This document shows, in pieces, positions 36,722 to 45,971 of a DNA stretch of 64,000 nt; positions within the stretch are counted from its first letter, which is position 1, and every line of letters begins with the position of its first letter. A program made the translations under genes and the position numbers. Origin of the DNA: Thalassospira profundimaris (lineage in GTDB: Bacteria > Pseudomonadota > Alphaproteobacteria > Rhodospirillales > Thalassospiraceae); contig NZ_JPWI01000014.1 in assembly GCF_003326795.1 (NCBI RefSeq), positions 1 to 64,000 on the forward strand, given 5' to 3'. The notes below the pieces were generated by a model, which saw only the letters and a program-made list of their open reading frames with translations, was not told the origin of the DNA and did no database searches.

Positions 36722-37810
36722 ATGTATCAGGCTCCGGCAGTGCGTCATGTTGTCGCCCTTTCAACCTCTCTGATTGCCTTTATGGCCGGAATGGGTGTTG
36801 CATATGCACAAACCAATACCGCCGATGGTCCACAATCAACCCGCACACCTGACCAGAAATGGGGGGTATCCCTATCCGTCGAGAACGATCTGTTTACGCC
36901 AAGCAATAGTGATCAGCATTATACAAACGGCGTGCGCCTTGCCTTTGTGTCACCAGAAGACAGCGCCCCGGCTGCATTTCTGAATGTCGCCAAACAGATT
37001 CCGTTTTTTGCATCCGACGGACGCATCCGCACCAGCTATTCGCTGGGACAAACCATGTATACCCCTGATGACATTACGATTGCGGAAAACCAGCCCAACG
37101 ACCGCCCCTGGGCCGGAATGCTGTATGGCACCGCCGGACTTTTGTCCGATACCGGACTTCGTAGCGATGATGGCGAAAGCAACTATTCGCGGATCGACAC
37201 ACTGGAACTGACACTGGGTGTCGTCGGACCGGCATCCCTTGCCGATAAAACCCAGGACTTTGTCCACAAGGTCATTGACAGTCCCCGCCCCAAAGGCTGG
37301 GACAACCAGATCAAAAACGAGCCGATTATCGGCCTGACCTATGAACGGAAATATCGCAGCTGGTTCGAAGCCGACATCGCCGGGATCGAATTTGATGCGA
37401 CCCCGCATGGCGCCGTAACCCTTGGCAACGCCTTTACCAATGCGGAACTTGGGACCATGTTCCGAATGGGCTTTGACCTGCCTGCCGATTATGGGCCGCC
37501 GCGCATTCGACCAAGTCTTCCGGGGTCTGATTTCTTTGTTCCGGACACCGAAGGGTTCCCGATAAGCGGCTATCTTTTTGCCGGGTTTGCCGGGCGCTAT
37601 GTGCTGCGCGATATCACCCTTGACGGCAATACTTTTGCCGATAGCGCATCGGTCGACAAGGAACCGCTGGTCGGCGATCTTCAGATCGGTTTTGCGGTCA
37701 TTGTAGGTCAGGCGCGCCTGACCTACACCCATGTCTATCGTACCCCGGAATTCACCGCCCAAAGTGGTGCGGACCAGTTCGGGTCGCTGTCCCTGTCATT
37801 TCGCTTTTAA
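36722..37810 (+). CDS. lpxR: Lipid A 3'-O-deacylase (LpxR family) outer-membrane protein
   Basis: An outer-membrane beta-barrel enzyme that removes the 3'-acyloxyacyl chain of lipid A. The 362-aa precursor has a signal peptide cleaved after AYA (residue 29). Catalytic residues of the family can be placed: N55-D56 in VENDLF, T68 in HYTNGVRL, and a His in QDFVHKVID. DRPWAG, LELTLGVVGPAS and GWDNQIKNEP are further LpxR landmarks. It ends in a terminal Phe (SLSFRF) as barrels do. The start has only a weak Shine-Dalgarno. Monocistronic, so regulation is separate from LPS synthesis genes. Confidence 0.9.
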   Translation: MYQAPAVRHVVALSTSLIAFMAGMGVAYAQTNTADGPQSTRTPDQKWGVSLSVENDLFTPSNSDQHYTNGVRLAFVSPEDSAPAAFLNVAKQIPFFASDGRIRTSYSLGQTMYTPDDITIAENQPNDRPWAGMLYGTAGLLSDTGLRSDDGESNYSRIDTLELTLGVVGPASLADKTQDFVHKVIDSPRPKGWDNQIKNEPIIGLTYERKYRSWFEADIAGIEFDATPHGAVTLGNAFTNAELGTMFRMGFDLPADYGPPRIRPSLPGSDFFVPDTEGFPISGYLFAGFAGRYVLRDITLDGNTFADSASVDKEPLVGDLQIGFAVIVGQARLTYTHVYRTPEFTAQSGADQFGSLSLSFRF

Positions 37811-37811
37811 C

Positions 37812-37840
37812 AAAAAACGGGGCCATCGGGCCCCGTTTTG
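37812..37840. terminator. Bidirectional terminator between lpxR and the flavoprotein gene
   Basis: AAAACGGGGCC at 37814-37824 pairs with GGCCCCGTTTT at 37829-37839. A-rich and T-rich flanks let it work for both converging genes. Confidence 0.88.
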
Positions 37841-37866
37841 TAACGCATTTCAAATTGTATGATGAT

Positions 37867-39270
37867 TTAAAGGCCCGGAATCAACTTACCGGGATTCATC
37901 AGACCTTTCGGATCGATTGCCGCCTTGATGGCACGCATCAGCGCAATCGTATCCTCGCCATGTTCGGTCACCATGAAATCAAGCTTGCCATAGCCGATAC
38001 CATGTTCACCCGTGCAGGTACCACCAAGTTTCAGGGCACGTTCGACCATGCGCCTATGCAGACGGTTGGCTTCTTCCATTTGTGCCGGATCTTCGGGATC
38101 AAGCAGGATCAGGGTGTGGAAATTGCCATCCCCGACATGACCAATGATGGTGCAGGTCAGCGGGCTCGCATCACAATCGGCACGGGTTTCTGAAATGGCC
38201 TCGGCCAGTCTTGAAATCGGCACACAGACATCGGTCGGCATGCCAGCCTTGCCCGGCTCCAGCTGCAGCGATGCATAATAGGCCTTGTGACGCGCAGCCC
38301 AAAGCTTGTTACGATCTTCCTGACGGGTGGCCCACTGGAATTCCTCGGCACCATATTCTTCTGCAACCGACTGCACAAACTCGGCTTGTTCCTTGACCCC
38401 GGCCTCGGTGCCATGGAATTCAAAGAACAGTGTCGGTGCTTCCTTATGGTCCAGCTTCGAATAGTTATTGACCGCACGTACCTGCAATTCATCAAGAAAC
38501 TCGATACGTGCAACCGGAATACCGGCCTGAATGGTCAGGATTACCGTATCAACAGCCGCATCCACAGTCGGGAAGGCGCAAACAGCCGCTGACATGGCTT
38601 CGGGGATACCGTAAAGCTTCAAGCCGATCTCGGTAATAACGCCAAGGGTGCCTTCTGATCCGACAAACAGCCGGGTCAGATCATAACCCGCCGATGATTT
38701 GCGTGCACGGTTGGCTGTCTTGATGATTTTGCCATCCGGTGTCACCACGGTCAGGCTTAGTACGTTTTCACGCATGGTGCCGTAACGAACCGCATTCGTC
38801 CCCGACGCGCGGGTCGCCGTCATGCCCCCGATCGAAGCATTGGCACCCGGATCAATCGGGAAGAACAAACCCGTGTCACGCAAATGCTCGTTAAGCTGTT
38901 CACGGGTCACACCGGCCTGAACCCGACAATCAAGATCGGCTTCGTTGACCTCGATGATCGCATCCATACGTGACAGATCAATGCAGATACCACCGCGCAG
39001 GGCTGCAACATGGCCTTCAAGTGATGAACCGGTACCAAACGGCACAATCGGAACTTCATGTGCTGCACACAGCTTGACGACTTCAGCAACTTCTTCGGTC
39101 GAGGTTGCAAAAACAACCGCATCAGGTGGAGACGCCTCATGCCAGCTTTCATCCTTGCCATGCTGTTCGAGTACGGCAGCCGCCGTTGAAAGACGATCCC
39201 CCAGCATTTCGCGCAACGTGCTGATCAGGCTTTCGGGGGTTTCGATGCGTTCATATTTGCGATCTGACAT
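37867..39270 (-). CDS. FAD-binding oxidase, D-lactate dehydrogenase (cytochrome)/GlcD type
   Basis: A 467-aa soluble flavoprotein of the VAO family. FAD-binding PCMH domain at about 45-225: VPFGTGSSLEGHVAALRGGICIDL, GVTREQLNEHL, IDPGANASIGGM, GYDLTRLFVGSEGTLGVITE. The C-terminal substrate domain has IGHVGDGNFH near residue 381 and the late CTGEHGIGYGK near residue 424, with DPKGLMNPGKLIP closing. This order and length fit mitochondrial-type D-lactate dehydrogenase; 2-hydroxyglutarate or glycolate oxidation are alternatives. No glcE/glcF partners are adjacent, favouring a single-subunit enzyme. Confidence 0.88.
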   Translation of the reverse strand: MSDRKYERIETPESLISTLREMLGDRLSTAAAVLEQHGKDESWHEASPPDAVVFATSTEEVAEVVKLCAAHEVPIVPFGTGSSLEGHVAALRGGICIDLSRMDAIIEVNEADLDCRVQAGVTREQLNEHLRDTGLFFPIDPGANASIGGMTATRASGTNAVRYGTMRENVLSLTVVTPDGKIIKTANRARKSSAGYDLTRLFVGSEGTLGVITEIGLKLYGIPEAMSAAVCAFPTVDAAVDTVILTIQAGIPVARIEFLDELQVRAVNNYSKLDHKEAPTLFFEFHGTEAGVKEQAEFVQSVAEEYGAEEFQWATRQEDRNKLWAARHKAYYASLQLEPGKAGMPTDVCVPISRLAEAISETRADCDASPLTCTIIGHVGDGNFHTLILLDPEDPAQMEEANRLHRRMVERALKLGGTCTGEHGIGYGKLDFMVTEHGEDTIALMRAIKAAIDPKGLMNPGKLIPGL

Positions 39271-39433
39271 GATGTTATTCTTTGGCCTTTAGTTCCTGGT
39301 GGCAGTCGGAAAACCGGTTTGTCTTATGCGGGGCCCAAGCCAGTCCCCCGCGACAAGGGGTGTCTACCTTACGCCGGGATCCCCAAAATTGGTATTACCT
39401 TTTGCGCATTCCTGCAATTTTGACATTTTTTCC

Positions 39434-39455
39434 CCTCAGGGGTTGAGCCCTGAGG
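39434..39455. promoter_or_regulatory. Hairpin in the leader of the transporter/OpuAC fusion gene
   Basis: An 8-bp perfect stem (39434-39441 with 39448-39455) with a 6-nt loop lies about 70 nt upstream of the start codon. It has no T-run. It may be an operator dyad or leader hairpin. Confidence 0.4.
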
Positions 39456-39524
39456 ACAATCCAATATTTTGGAAGATCGAAATGAATTCAGCGATCTAGC
39501 ATCCGATACCCTCAGGAGAACGCC

Positions 39525-42368
39525 ATGGTTCGGCAATTTGCCACGTGGACATACAAACAGCCACTTGTTCTCATGGTCCTGTCGGTCGGCCTGTGGATGC
39601 TGTACCCCCCGGTCGTCAACCATCTTGTTGACCAGATCGGAATGTTTCAGGTCGCCGCAATGGCGCACAGCTTTGCTGCTGTTTCGACCCTGATATTTGC
39701 GTTCATTGTCTTTCGCCGTCAAATAGCACATCTGGGCAGGGTTTTACTTTCCCGTGCCCGTTTCCGTCTGCTTGCCCTGCCCACGCTGACTTCCGGACTG
39801 ATGATTTGTCTTAATCATCTTCTGTTGTACGGGGCTTTGAAGTCGTCGTCTGATTTTGACGTGGTTGCCATTCTGGTTTTTGAAACCTGGCCAATCCTGT
39901 TTCTGTATATCGATACGGCCTACCGAAACAAGACCGGCAAGATCACGGTAAATGACTATATTTTCTCGGGCGCGGCGTTCGCTGGGTTTGTCCTTCTGAC
40001 CGCACCGAATATGGACTTTGCCGACTGGATCCTGCTTGAAGGCGAAATGTTCAAGACCATTGGCCTTGCCTTCCTTGGCGGCATCGCAATGGCGACCAAC
40101 TGCCTGTTTCGCATGAAATGTATGGATGGCTGGAAACAGGTTTCTGACGAAGAAAATCTTGCCCTAAGTAACTTCAAAAAGGGTCTGTTGACTGAGACCT
40201 TTGCCAGAAGCCTTGCTGCACCACTGTTCCTTGTTGCCCTGTTTGTCAGTGAACCGCAGCTTGTCGATGTCGATCTGTTCAATATGTTCCAGATTGCCTG
40301 TGTTGGCATCTTCATTCTTGCCATTGGCAGCCTGCTTTATGACCTGTCGGTGTTTCAGGCGGAAAATGCATCGGTCGGCATTCTTTGGTACCTGATGCCG
40401 ATCGGGTCGGTCATTATTCTGGCGCTTGTTGATAGCCGCCTGCTGACCCAGTACGAGGCAGTCGCCTCTGTGCTGATTGTTTCATCGAATATTTTCCTGG
40501 CTCTTAAATATCCGCTGAAGTCGTCGCTGCTGTTCCTGTTTATTGCTATCTGCCTGATCGGGATCTGGCTTCTGGTCGTTCCTGTGGCAACCATCGACAA
40601 TTACTACGACCTGCTTGCTGTATCGACTGTCTTCTTTGTTCTGCTTGCAACCTTTGCGCTTGAACGATCGACATCCCTTAACCGCGAACGCGAGGACCTT
40701 TTGGGGGATTTCCGCCAGAAGCTGATGGCGATTTGCGAACAAAGCGAACACAAAGTGGCTCGACTGAGCCATTTCAGCCTGCTGCGCGAATACAGCCTGA
40801 TCCATCTTCATACATTCTTGCGCGCCTTTGACGATGTTCGGGTATTGGGGAAAACGCAGGAACATACAGAAACACTAAAGTCTTCCATTCTTCCGGCCTA
40901 TTCCAAATCCGATGAAAACCGTGAACAGGTACTTGAGCTGTTTCGGATCGGCGACAAGATGCTCACCCTTGAAAGTGACCGGATCACACCGGGCGAATAT
41001 GTGATCCTGATTTTGCTGGGCGCGACCAACGTTCTGTTTTCGCTGATCTTCCGGCCCGAAACATTATCGGCATCGCTGTTTGCAATGATCGTCGCGACAT
41101 CAATGATCTATCTTTTGCTGATCATCCATGACCGTGACAAATACACGCAAATCCGGCGGGATCATGCCCTGCAATGCAGGAGCATCCTGCAATATATCGA
41201 CAAACTCGCAGGTGAACCCGCCGACAGGGCCGACAAAGCTCCCGATACCAAGCCAGATATTTCGCAACAGATTATCAACACACTGAAATCAAAATCCTTC
41301 GACATTGATACCGGCCCGGCAATTTATTGGGTCTTTGCGGTGTTTTCATTTCTGGTTGGCGGATTTGGCTACGGGTTCCTCTATCAATCCTTTGAAAAGA
41401 ACCCGATGCCCGAAACGTCACCGCTTGCCATTCTGGGTACACAGGGACGCAGCGAAATTGATATCGCCCTGCTTGACTGGCCCTCGGCTGAGATCAAGGC
41501 CCATATCCTGGCCAATATCATCGAAGAATATATTCACCGGTCTGCAAACCTGATCAGCAGCGCAAATGATCAGGCTTTCCGCGAAATGAGTGACTCTGAT
41601 GGTCGCATCGACATCCATCCGGAAATCTGGGTTCAGAACAATCCGAGGCTGATCCGTCGATATGTCCGGGCATTTGGCACCGTCAAACTCAGCACCAACC
41701 GGGTCGCAGGGAAACAGGGGTTGTGCTATGCGGGATTTGATAATGCTGCGGCAGGGCCTCTAACCATCAAGGACCTGAAAAATCCCGCTATATCTGGACA
41801 GTTTGACATGTCCGGTGATGGCAAAGGCGATATCTGGGTCGGAGATGAAGGATGGGCATCATCGGAAATTGAACGTGAACGGCTTGGCGCATATGGCCTG
41901 AACGAACTCTATGATTTCAGGGAATTTGATTACCAGATCCTGAGCACACTGGTGCAACGCAATGCTCTGACCAAACGACCATCCCTGTTCTTCTGCTATT
42001 ACCCCGACACGATTTTCACCCGTGCCGACGTTACCTTCATCAGGTCCGACAGTCATGATCCCGAAATATGGCAACAGATCATGAATGGTGATCAGACGTC
42101 ATTGAACCGGGCAGGCACAAGCTGGCCTGACACAGACATTCGTCTTGCCTATCGTCAGGCGCTGGCAAACGATCTTCCCGAGCTTTCCAACCTGCTTGAG
42201 AATTTTGTTATCCCGAATGATGAACTTGTTGAATTGTTGTCCCGTCTTCGCGATGGCGCAACCGCCAGCGCCCTTGCCCGTCAGTGGGTTGATGCGAATG
42301 GCGACCTCATTCTTGAATGGTTGACAGGTTTCAACCTCAGAACCCCGGACAACCAGCAGGCCGGATAA
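39525..42368 (+). CDS. DMT/EamA-like transporter fused to a C-terminal OpuAC (glycine betaine-type) binding domain
   Basis: A 947-aa membrane protein with an unusual domain order. Residues 1-380 hold about 12 hydrophobic spans resembling DMT/EamA transporters (ALKSSSDFDVVAILVFETWPILF near 100-130). Residues 385-490 are hydrophilic and probably cytosolic. Two more spans follow at about 495-545, a charged loop, and a single span at about 598-620. From about 639 to 930 the protein is an OpuAC/ProX-type ligand-binding domain (IDIALLDWPSAEIKAHILANI, RIDIHPEIWVQNN, WVGDEGWASSE, YGLNELYDF, LSTLVQRNA). Tryptophans 652, 702, 771 and 777 could form the aromatic cage for a quaternary amine. Counting spans from a cytosolic N terminus puts this domain in the periplasm. 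AGGAG precedes the ATG. No ABC ATPase or separate permease is adjacent. Confidence 0.85.
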   Translation: MVRQFATWTYKQPLVLMVLSVGLWMLYPPVVNHLVDQIGMFQVAAMAHSFAAVSTLIFAFIVFRRQIAHLGRVLLSRARFRLLALPTLTSGLMICLNHLLLYGALKSSSDFDVVAILVFETWPILFLYIDTAYRNKTGKITVNDYIFSGAAFAGFVLLTAPNMDFADWILLEGEMFKTIGLAFLGGIAMATNCLFRMKCMDGWKQVSDEENLALSNFKKGLLTETFARSLAAPLFLVALFVSEPQLVDVDLFNMFQIACVGIFILAIGSLLYDLSVFQAENASVGILWYLMPIGSVIILALVDSRLLTQYEAVASVLIVSSNIFLALKYPLKSSLLFLFIAICLIGIWLLVVPVATIDNYYDLLAVSTVFFVLLATFALERSTSLNREREDLLGDFRQKLMAICEQSEHKVARLSHFSLLREYSLIHLHTFLRAFDDVRVLGKTQEHTETLKSSILPAYSKSDENREQVLELFRIGDKMLTLESDRITPGEYVILILLGATNVLFSLIFRPETLSASLFAMIVATSMIYLLLIIHDRDKYTQIRRDHALQCRSILQYIDKLAGEPADRADKAPDTKPDISQQIINTLKSKSFDIDTGPAIYWVFAVFSFLVGGFGYGFLYQSFEKNPMPETSPLAILGTQGRSEIDIALLDWPSAEIKAHILANIIEEYIHRSANLISSANDQAFREMSDSDGRIDIHPEIWVQNNPRLIRRYVRAFGTVKLSTNRVAGKQGLCYAGFDNAAAGPLTIKDLKNPAISGQFDMSGDGKGDIWVGDEGWASSEIERERLGAYGLNELYDFREFDYQILSTLVQRNALTKRPSLFFCYYPDTIFTRADVTFIRSDSHDPEIWQQIMNGDQTSLNRAGTSWPDTDIRLAYRQALANDLPELSNLLENFVIPNDELVELLSRLRDGATASALARQWVDANGDLILEWLTGFNLRTPDNQQAG

Positions 42369-42372
42369 TGCA

Positions 42373-42410
42373 ATTGCAGGCGGGGACGCCTTCGCGCCCC
42401 TGCCTGCAAT
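42373..42410. terminator. Converging-gene hairpin, probable bidirectional terminator
   Basis: ATTGCAGGC plus GGGG (42373-42385) pairs with CCCC and GCCTGCAAT (42397-42410) with one bulged T. It sits between two converging genes; the T-run is poor. Confidence 0.55.
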
Positions 42411-42422
42411 AATCGCGTCGCT

Positions 42423-43130
42423 TTATCCCTTGTTACGATCCTGTGGCAAAGCCGCAGCGATACGATCTGCAAGCCGCGAGAATGGCAGGCTTTGCAGCCA
42501 TACTGTCCCCGGCCCTTCAAGGGTTGTGACAAAAAGCCCCTCACCACCAAACAGTGCGTTGGTAAAGCCGCCCACAAACTTGATCGAATAATCGATGGAC
42601 GGTGTCATGGCGACCAGTGCGCCGGTATCAACACGCAATGTCTGACCGGGTTGCAAATCCTTGCGAATGATCGTGCCCCCCGCATGCATGAAGGCCATGC
42701 CATCCCCGCGCAAACGCTGCAGAATAAAACCCTCGCCACCAAACAGACCCGCGCCAAGTTTCTTGGAAAAGGCGATATCAATATCAATTCCGGCTGCGGC
42801 ACACAGAAACGCATCTTTCTGACAGATGATTTCCCCACCATGTTCGACAAGATCAAGTGGCACGACCTTGCCCGGATAGGGGGCGGCAAAGGCGACATGT
42901 CCCTTGCCGGATCCTTCATGAACAAAGCTTGTGATAAAGAACCCTTCGCCGGTCAGCATGCGCTTGAAACCGGAAAACAGGCCACCGCCCGTTCCGGTCT
43001 GCATGGCAATGCCATCGCCCATATACATCATGGCCCCTGCTTCGGCCCGGACACCCTCGCCCGGATCAAGTTCGATCTCAACCAACTGCATTTCTTCGCC
43101 ATGGATCGTATAGTCGATCACGTCTGCCAT
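42423..43130 (-). CDS. AIM24 / TIGR00266 family protein
   Basis: A 235-aa cytosolic protein of the AIM24 family (TIGR00266), named after a yeast mitochondrial protein and without a defined bacterial activity. The beta-helical Gly-rich pattern is clear: [95 protein letters not shown] stands 8 nt before the ATG at 43130, so the longer open frame is trimmed by 32 codons. It is a single gene, divergent from the LivH-like permease. Confidence 0.85.
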   Translation of the reverse strand: MADVIDYTIHGEEMQLVEIELDPGEGVRAEAGAMMYMGDGIAMQTGTGGGLFSGFKRMLTGEGFFITSFVHEGSGKGHVAFAAPYPGKVVPLDLVEHGGEIICQKDAFLCAAAGIDIDIAFSKKLGAGLFGGEGFILQRLRGDGMAFMHAGGTIIRKDLQPGQTLRVDTGALVAMTPSIDYSIKFVGGFTNALFGGEGLFVTTLEGPGTVWLQSLPFSRLADRIAAALPQDRNKG

Positions 43131-43271
43131 GCGGGCGTCTCCTGTTTCGAGTTTGATCTGGTTAATTGCGGCAAGTCTGAAACCAGTTGCCCCTGATCGC
43201 AAGAAAAAGGGGCAATAATCCGGCAAGGAATGTGATCACCTTCTTGTAAAAAGCTTAAAATCAAGCAGGAT

Positions 43272-44753
43272 ATGACATCACCAACTCCGCCGGGGGATTG
43301 CGTGCGTCACCTGCTGAGGATTTTACATCATTGGCGTTTGGTCTTGCTGATGCCGTTAATGGCCATCGGCCTCATGGCCTGTCAGCCCGAAAATCCCTGG
43401 AATTTCAATATCTGTCGAATTGCCCTGCCAGGGATCGAAGATGACGCGTCGAAAATCCGCCTTTTGACCCGGTTTGACGAGATTGAAGACCCGACGCACA
43501 TTACCCTGCGCTATCAGATCCTTCCTGATCCTTCCCCATCCTTCATTCCCAAGACCCGCTCATCGGTTCCTCCGGCATCCTTACCGATACATCGTTTGAC
43601 CTGTCAGTTTGCGGCAGCCGAAATGCCTAACAGTCCCGGCATCCTGATCGGGATTGAGACCAGTCGATATGGCACGATCTCGCCAACCCATCTGTCGATC
43701 CTCAACCGCTTCTGGCTTGATCGGGTTGGAAGTTACGCGCTGGAACGATATGAGAATGCCGACCGGCACGGATTGATGGCCAGTGTTCCCGACATCGGAT
43801 CACGACTGGCCTATGGTATTCAGTTGGCGATCAACGGACTGTCGCGCGGGGCAATTTACGGATTGCTTGCCCTGTCATTTACCCTGATTTACGGGCTGAT
43901 CGGGCGCATCAATCTGGCCTTTGGCGAGATCGTCATGACTGCGGCCCTTTCGACCGTCATTACGGGATTGTTACTGTCATCAAGGATCGGCTGGAACATT
44001 GTCCTGATCGTGACCGCTGCGACCCTGATTGCAATGTTTGTCGGAACCGGGCTTAGTCATCTGACATGGCGAAATGTGTTCGGCCCGCTGGGACGCAAGG
44101 CCGCAGGAGGCCGGGCGATCATTGTCGCATCACTCGGATGCGTTTTATTCATTCAGGAATTTGTCCGGATCATCATTTCGGCGCGGAATTTCAATCTGCC
44201 GCCACTTTGGCAATATTCATTTCCGGTCCTGCGCAGTGACCACTTTGTCGTGCGCGTTCTCGGATTTGATGTTCTGTCGATTGGCATGGCAGTCTTGATC
44301 GGCATTGGTCTGATCTGGTTGATGGCCAGAACCCGGTTTGGTCGGCAATGGCGGGCAATCAGTCAGGACCGGATTGCCGCGAGCCTGTGCGGCGTGTCCC
44401 TGCAACGCATTGAAAGTCAATCATTTGTACTGGCAGGATTCTTGTGTGGTATTACTGGTGCGATAATGGCGTTGCGTTATGGCGTGATTAACTTTCATTC
44501 CGGTACACTTTTCGGATTCAAGGCACTGGTTGCGGCCATTCTGGGCGGGATCGGGCAGATGCGCGGGGCTTGGCTTGGTGGTTTTGTCATTGGCCTGACC
44601 GAGGCATTCTGGTCTGGATATTTTGGCGGGGCCTATCGCGACGTTGCCGTTTTCGGATTGCTTGCTGCCATTCTTGTTCTCCGGCCCGGCGGGCTTTTGG
44701 GGGTAAATGATGGAAAAGACAGCTTGTTCTCGCCGCGCATTAGACAAATATGA
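43272..44753 (+). CDS. LivH-like ABC transporter permease with lipoprotein-like N-terminal domain
   Basis: A 493-aa protein. Residues 175-480 form a branched-chain-amino-acid-type (LivH/UrtB) permease: YGIQLAINGLSRGAIYGLLALSFTLIYG, RINLAFGEIVM, MARTRFGRQWRAISQD, the loop AASLCGVSLQRIESQSF for the ATPase, and LGGIGQMRGAWLGGF. Ahead of it is an extra about 170 residues. They begin with a lipoprotein-like signal (hydrophobic 22-36, then L-M-A-C with Cys37) and continue as an unrecognised soluble domain. UrtB permeases also have long exported heads, so this may be a variant of that plan. No LivM, LivF, LivG or binding-protein gene is adjacent, making it an orphan subunit. Confidence 0.82.
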   Translation: MTSPTPPGDCVRHLLRILHHWRLVLLMPLMAIGLMACQPENPWNFNICRIALPGIEDDASKIRLLTRFDEIEDPTHITLRYQILPDPSPSFIPKTRSSVPPASLPIHRLTCQFAAAEMPNSPGILIGIETSRYGTISPTHLSILNRFWLDRVGSYALERYENADRHGLMASVPDIGSRLAYGIQLAINGLSRGAIYGLLALSFTLIYGLIGRINLAFGEIVMTAALSTVITGLLLSSRIGWNIVLIVTAATLIAMFVGTGLSHLTWRNVFGPLGRKAAGGRAIIVASLGCVLFIQEFVRIIISARNFNLPPLWQYSFPVLRSDHFVVRVLGFDVLSIGMAVLIGIGLIWLMARTRFGRQWRAISQDRIAASLCGVSLQRIESQSFVLAGFLCGITGAIMALRYGVINFHSGTLFGFKALVAAILGGIGQMRGAWLGGFVIGLTEAFWSGYFGGAYRDVAVFGLLAAILVLRPGGLLGVNDGKDSLFSPRIRQI

Positions 44754-44825
44754 AAATAACAAACCCGAACGAAAGCCACAAAGCGGGCTTGGATAACAGG
44801 GCTGTATAAGACAAAGGCGGTCAGA

Positions 44826-45827
44826 ATGGTCATGCTCAAAACAGTCGACTGGCTCACACAGGACGAGGCGATGCAGGCATCCCTCGACAAGTGGCAGCGC
44901 GTTGTCGATCTGATGACCCGATTGCTGGGTGCAACGGCCGGTTATGTGATCGAGTATAATGAAAATCTTGGCTATCTATCCGCGCTTACCAGCCAGAATC
45001 CCGAAAATCCCAATCCCAAGGTTTCGCTTATTCCCCAGCCAGCAAACTCGAACCTTTATTGCCGACGGGTCGTCATGACCAAGGCCGCCTTTTACGAACC
45101 GGATTCAACGAACAAACCTGAATGGGCCGATAACCCCGACCGTGTCGATGATGGATATATATCCTATTTGGGGATGCCGCTTTTATGGCCGAATGGATCG
45201 GTCTTTGGCACCCTTTGCGTTTTTGACACCAATCCGACCGGCTATGATCAGACCCAGCAGGAATTGATGGAGGTCTTTCGCGATCTGATCGAAGCGGACC
45301 TGCGCCTGTATGAACAGTTCGAAATCATGCGCAACCTGTCGATGAGCGATCCCTTGACCGGCCTGAATAACCGCGCCGGGTTCGAATTGCTTGCCCACCA
45401 GAAAATCAGGATCGCCAAACGATATCACCACAATATCGGGATCATCTTCATTGATCTCGACAATATGAAACACTGGAATGACGATTACGGGCATGCTGCC
45501 GGGGACGCCGCCTTGCGTGCTGTTGGTGATGCCATCACCGAAAGCATCCGCGAGGTGGATATTTGCGGCCGGATTGGCGGGGATGAATTTGCAGTTCTGG
45601 GCTATGTGCGCAATCGCGGGGATCTCACAACAATCATTGCGCGCGTGCGCAACGCCCTTAGCCAGGTCAAACTGACTGTACCAACATCAAAATCCCCGAT
45701 CCGCGAAACCCCGCAAATCAGTTCGGGCGCATCTGTCTTCTTTGAACCGCTTAACCAAAGTCTTGAGGACATGATGGCGGTTGCTGATCTGGAAATGTAT
45801 CGCGACAAGCGTAACCGTCAGCGATAG
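44826..45827 (+). CDS. Diguanylate cyclase with N-terminal GAF domain
   Basis: A 333-aa cytosolic signalling enzyme making cyclic di-GMP. A GAF sensor domain covers about 15-165 (VVDLMTRLLGATAGYVIEYN, YLGMPLLWPNGSVFGTLCVFD). The GGDEF domain covers 175-330, starting at the usual SDPLTGLNNRAGF. The active site GGDEF is intact at residues 251-255. An RxxD inhibitory site (REVD) lies exactly five residues before it, so product feedback inhibition is expected. It starts 72 nt after the LivH-like gene on the same strand and may be co-transcribed; no terminator was seen between. Confidence 0.92.
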   Translation: MVMLKTVDWLTQDEAMQASLDKWQRVVDLMTRLLGATAGYVIEYNENLGYLSALTSQNPENPNPKVSLIPQPANSNLYCRRVVMTKAAFYEPDSTNKPEWADNPDRVDDGYISYLGMPLLWPNGSVFGTLCVFDTNPTGYDQTQQELMEVFRDLIEADLRLYEQFEIMRNLSMSDPLTGLNNRAGFELLAHQKIRIAKRYHHNIGIIFIDLDNMKHWNDDYGHAAGDAALRAVGDAITESIREVDICGRIGGDEFAVLGYVRNRGDLTTIIARVRNALSQVKLTVPTSKSPIRETPQISSGASVFFEPLNQSLEDMMAVADLEMYRDKRNRQR

Positions 45828-45971
45828 CAGCCCTTCGCATATTTCGTATGGTAATTTGAAAAATTGTCACACCATCTTTCATCCATTAACGACATGGTAT
45901 GAATTTTGGCCCAGACTGCGTGCCGGGGTCCTGGAACCCGCAAAATAGAATAACGCATACGAGCATAAAAA

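Noticed and set aside
37867..39270. glcD of a GlcDEF glycolate oxidase
   Set aside because: No glcE or glcF follows, and the length and C-terminal motif fit a single-subunit D-lactate-type dehydrogenase better.
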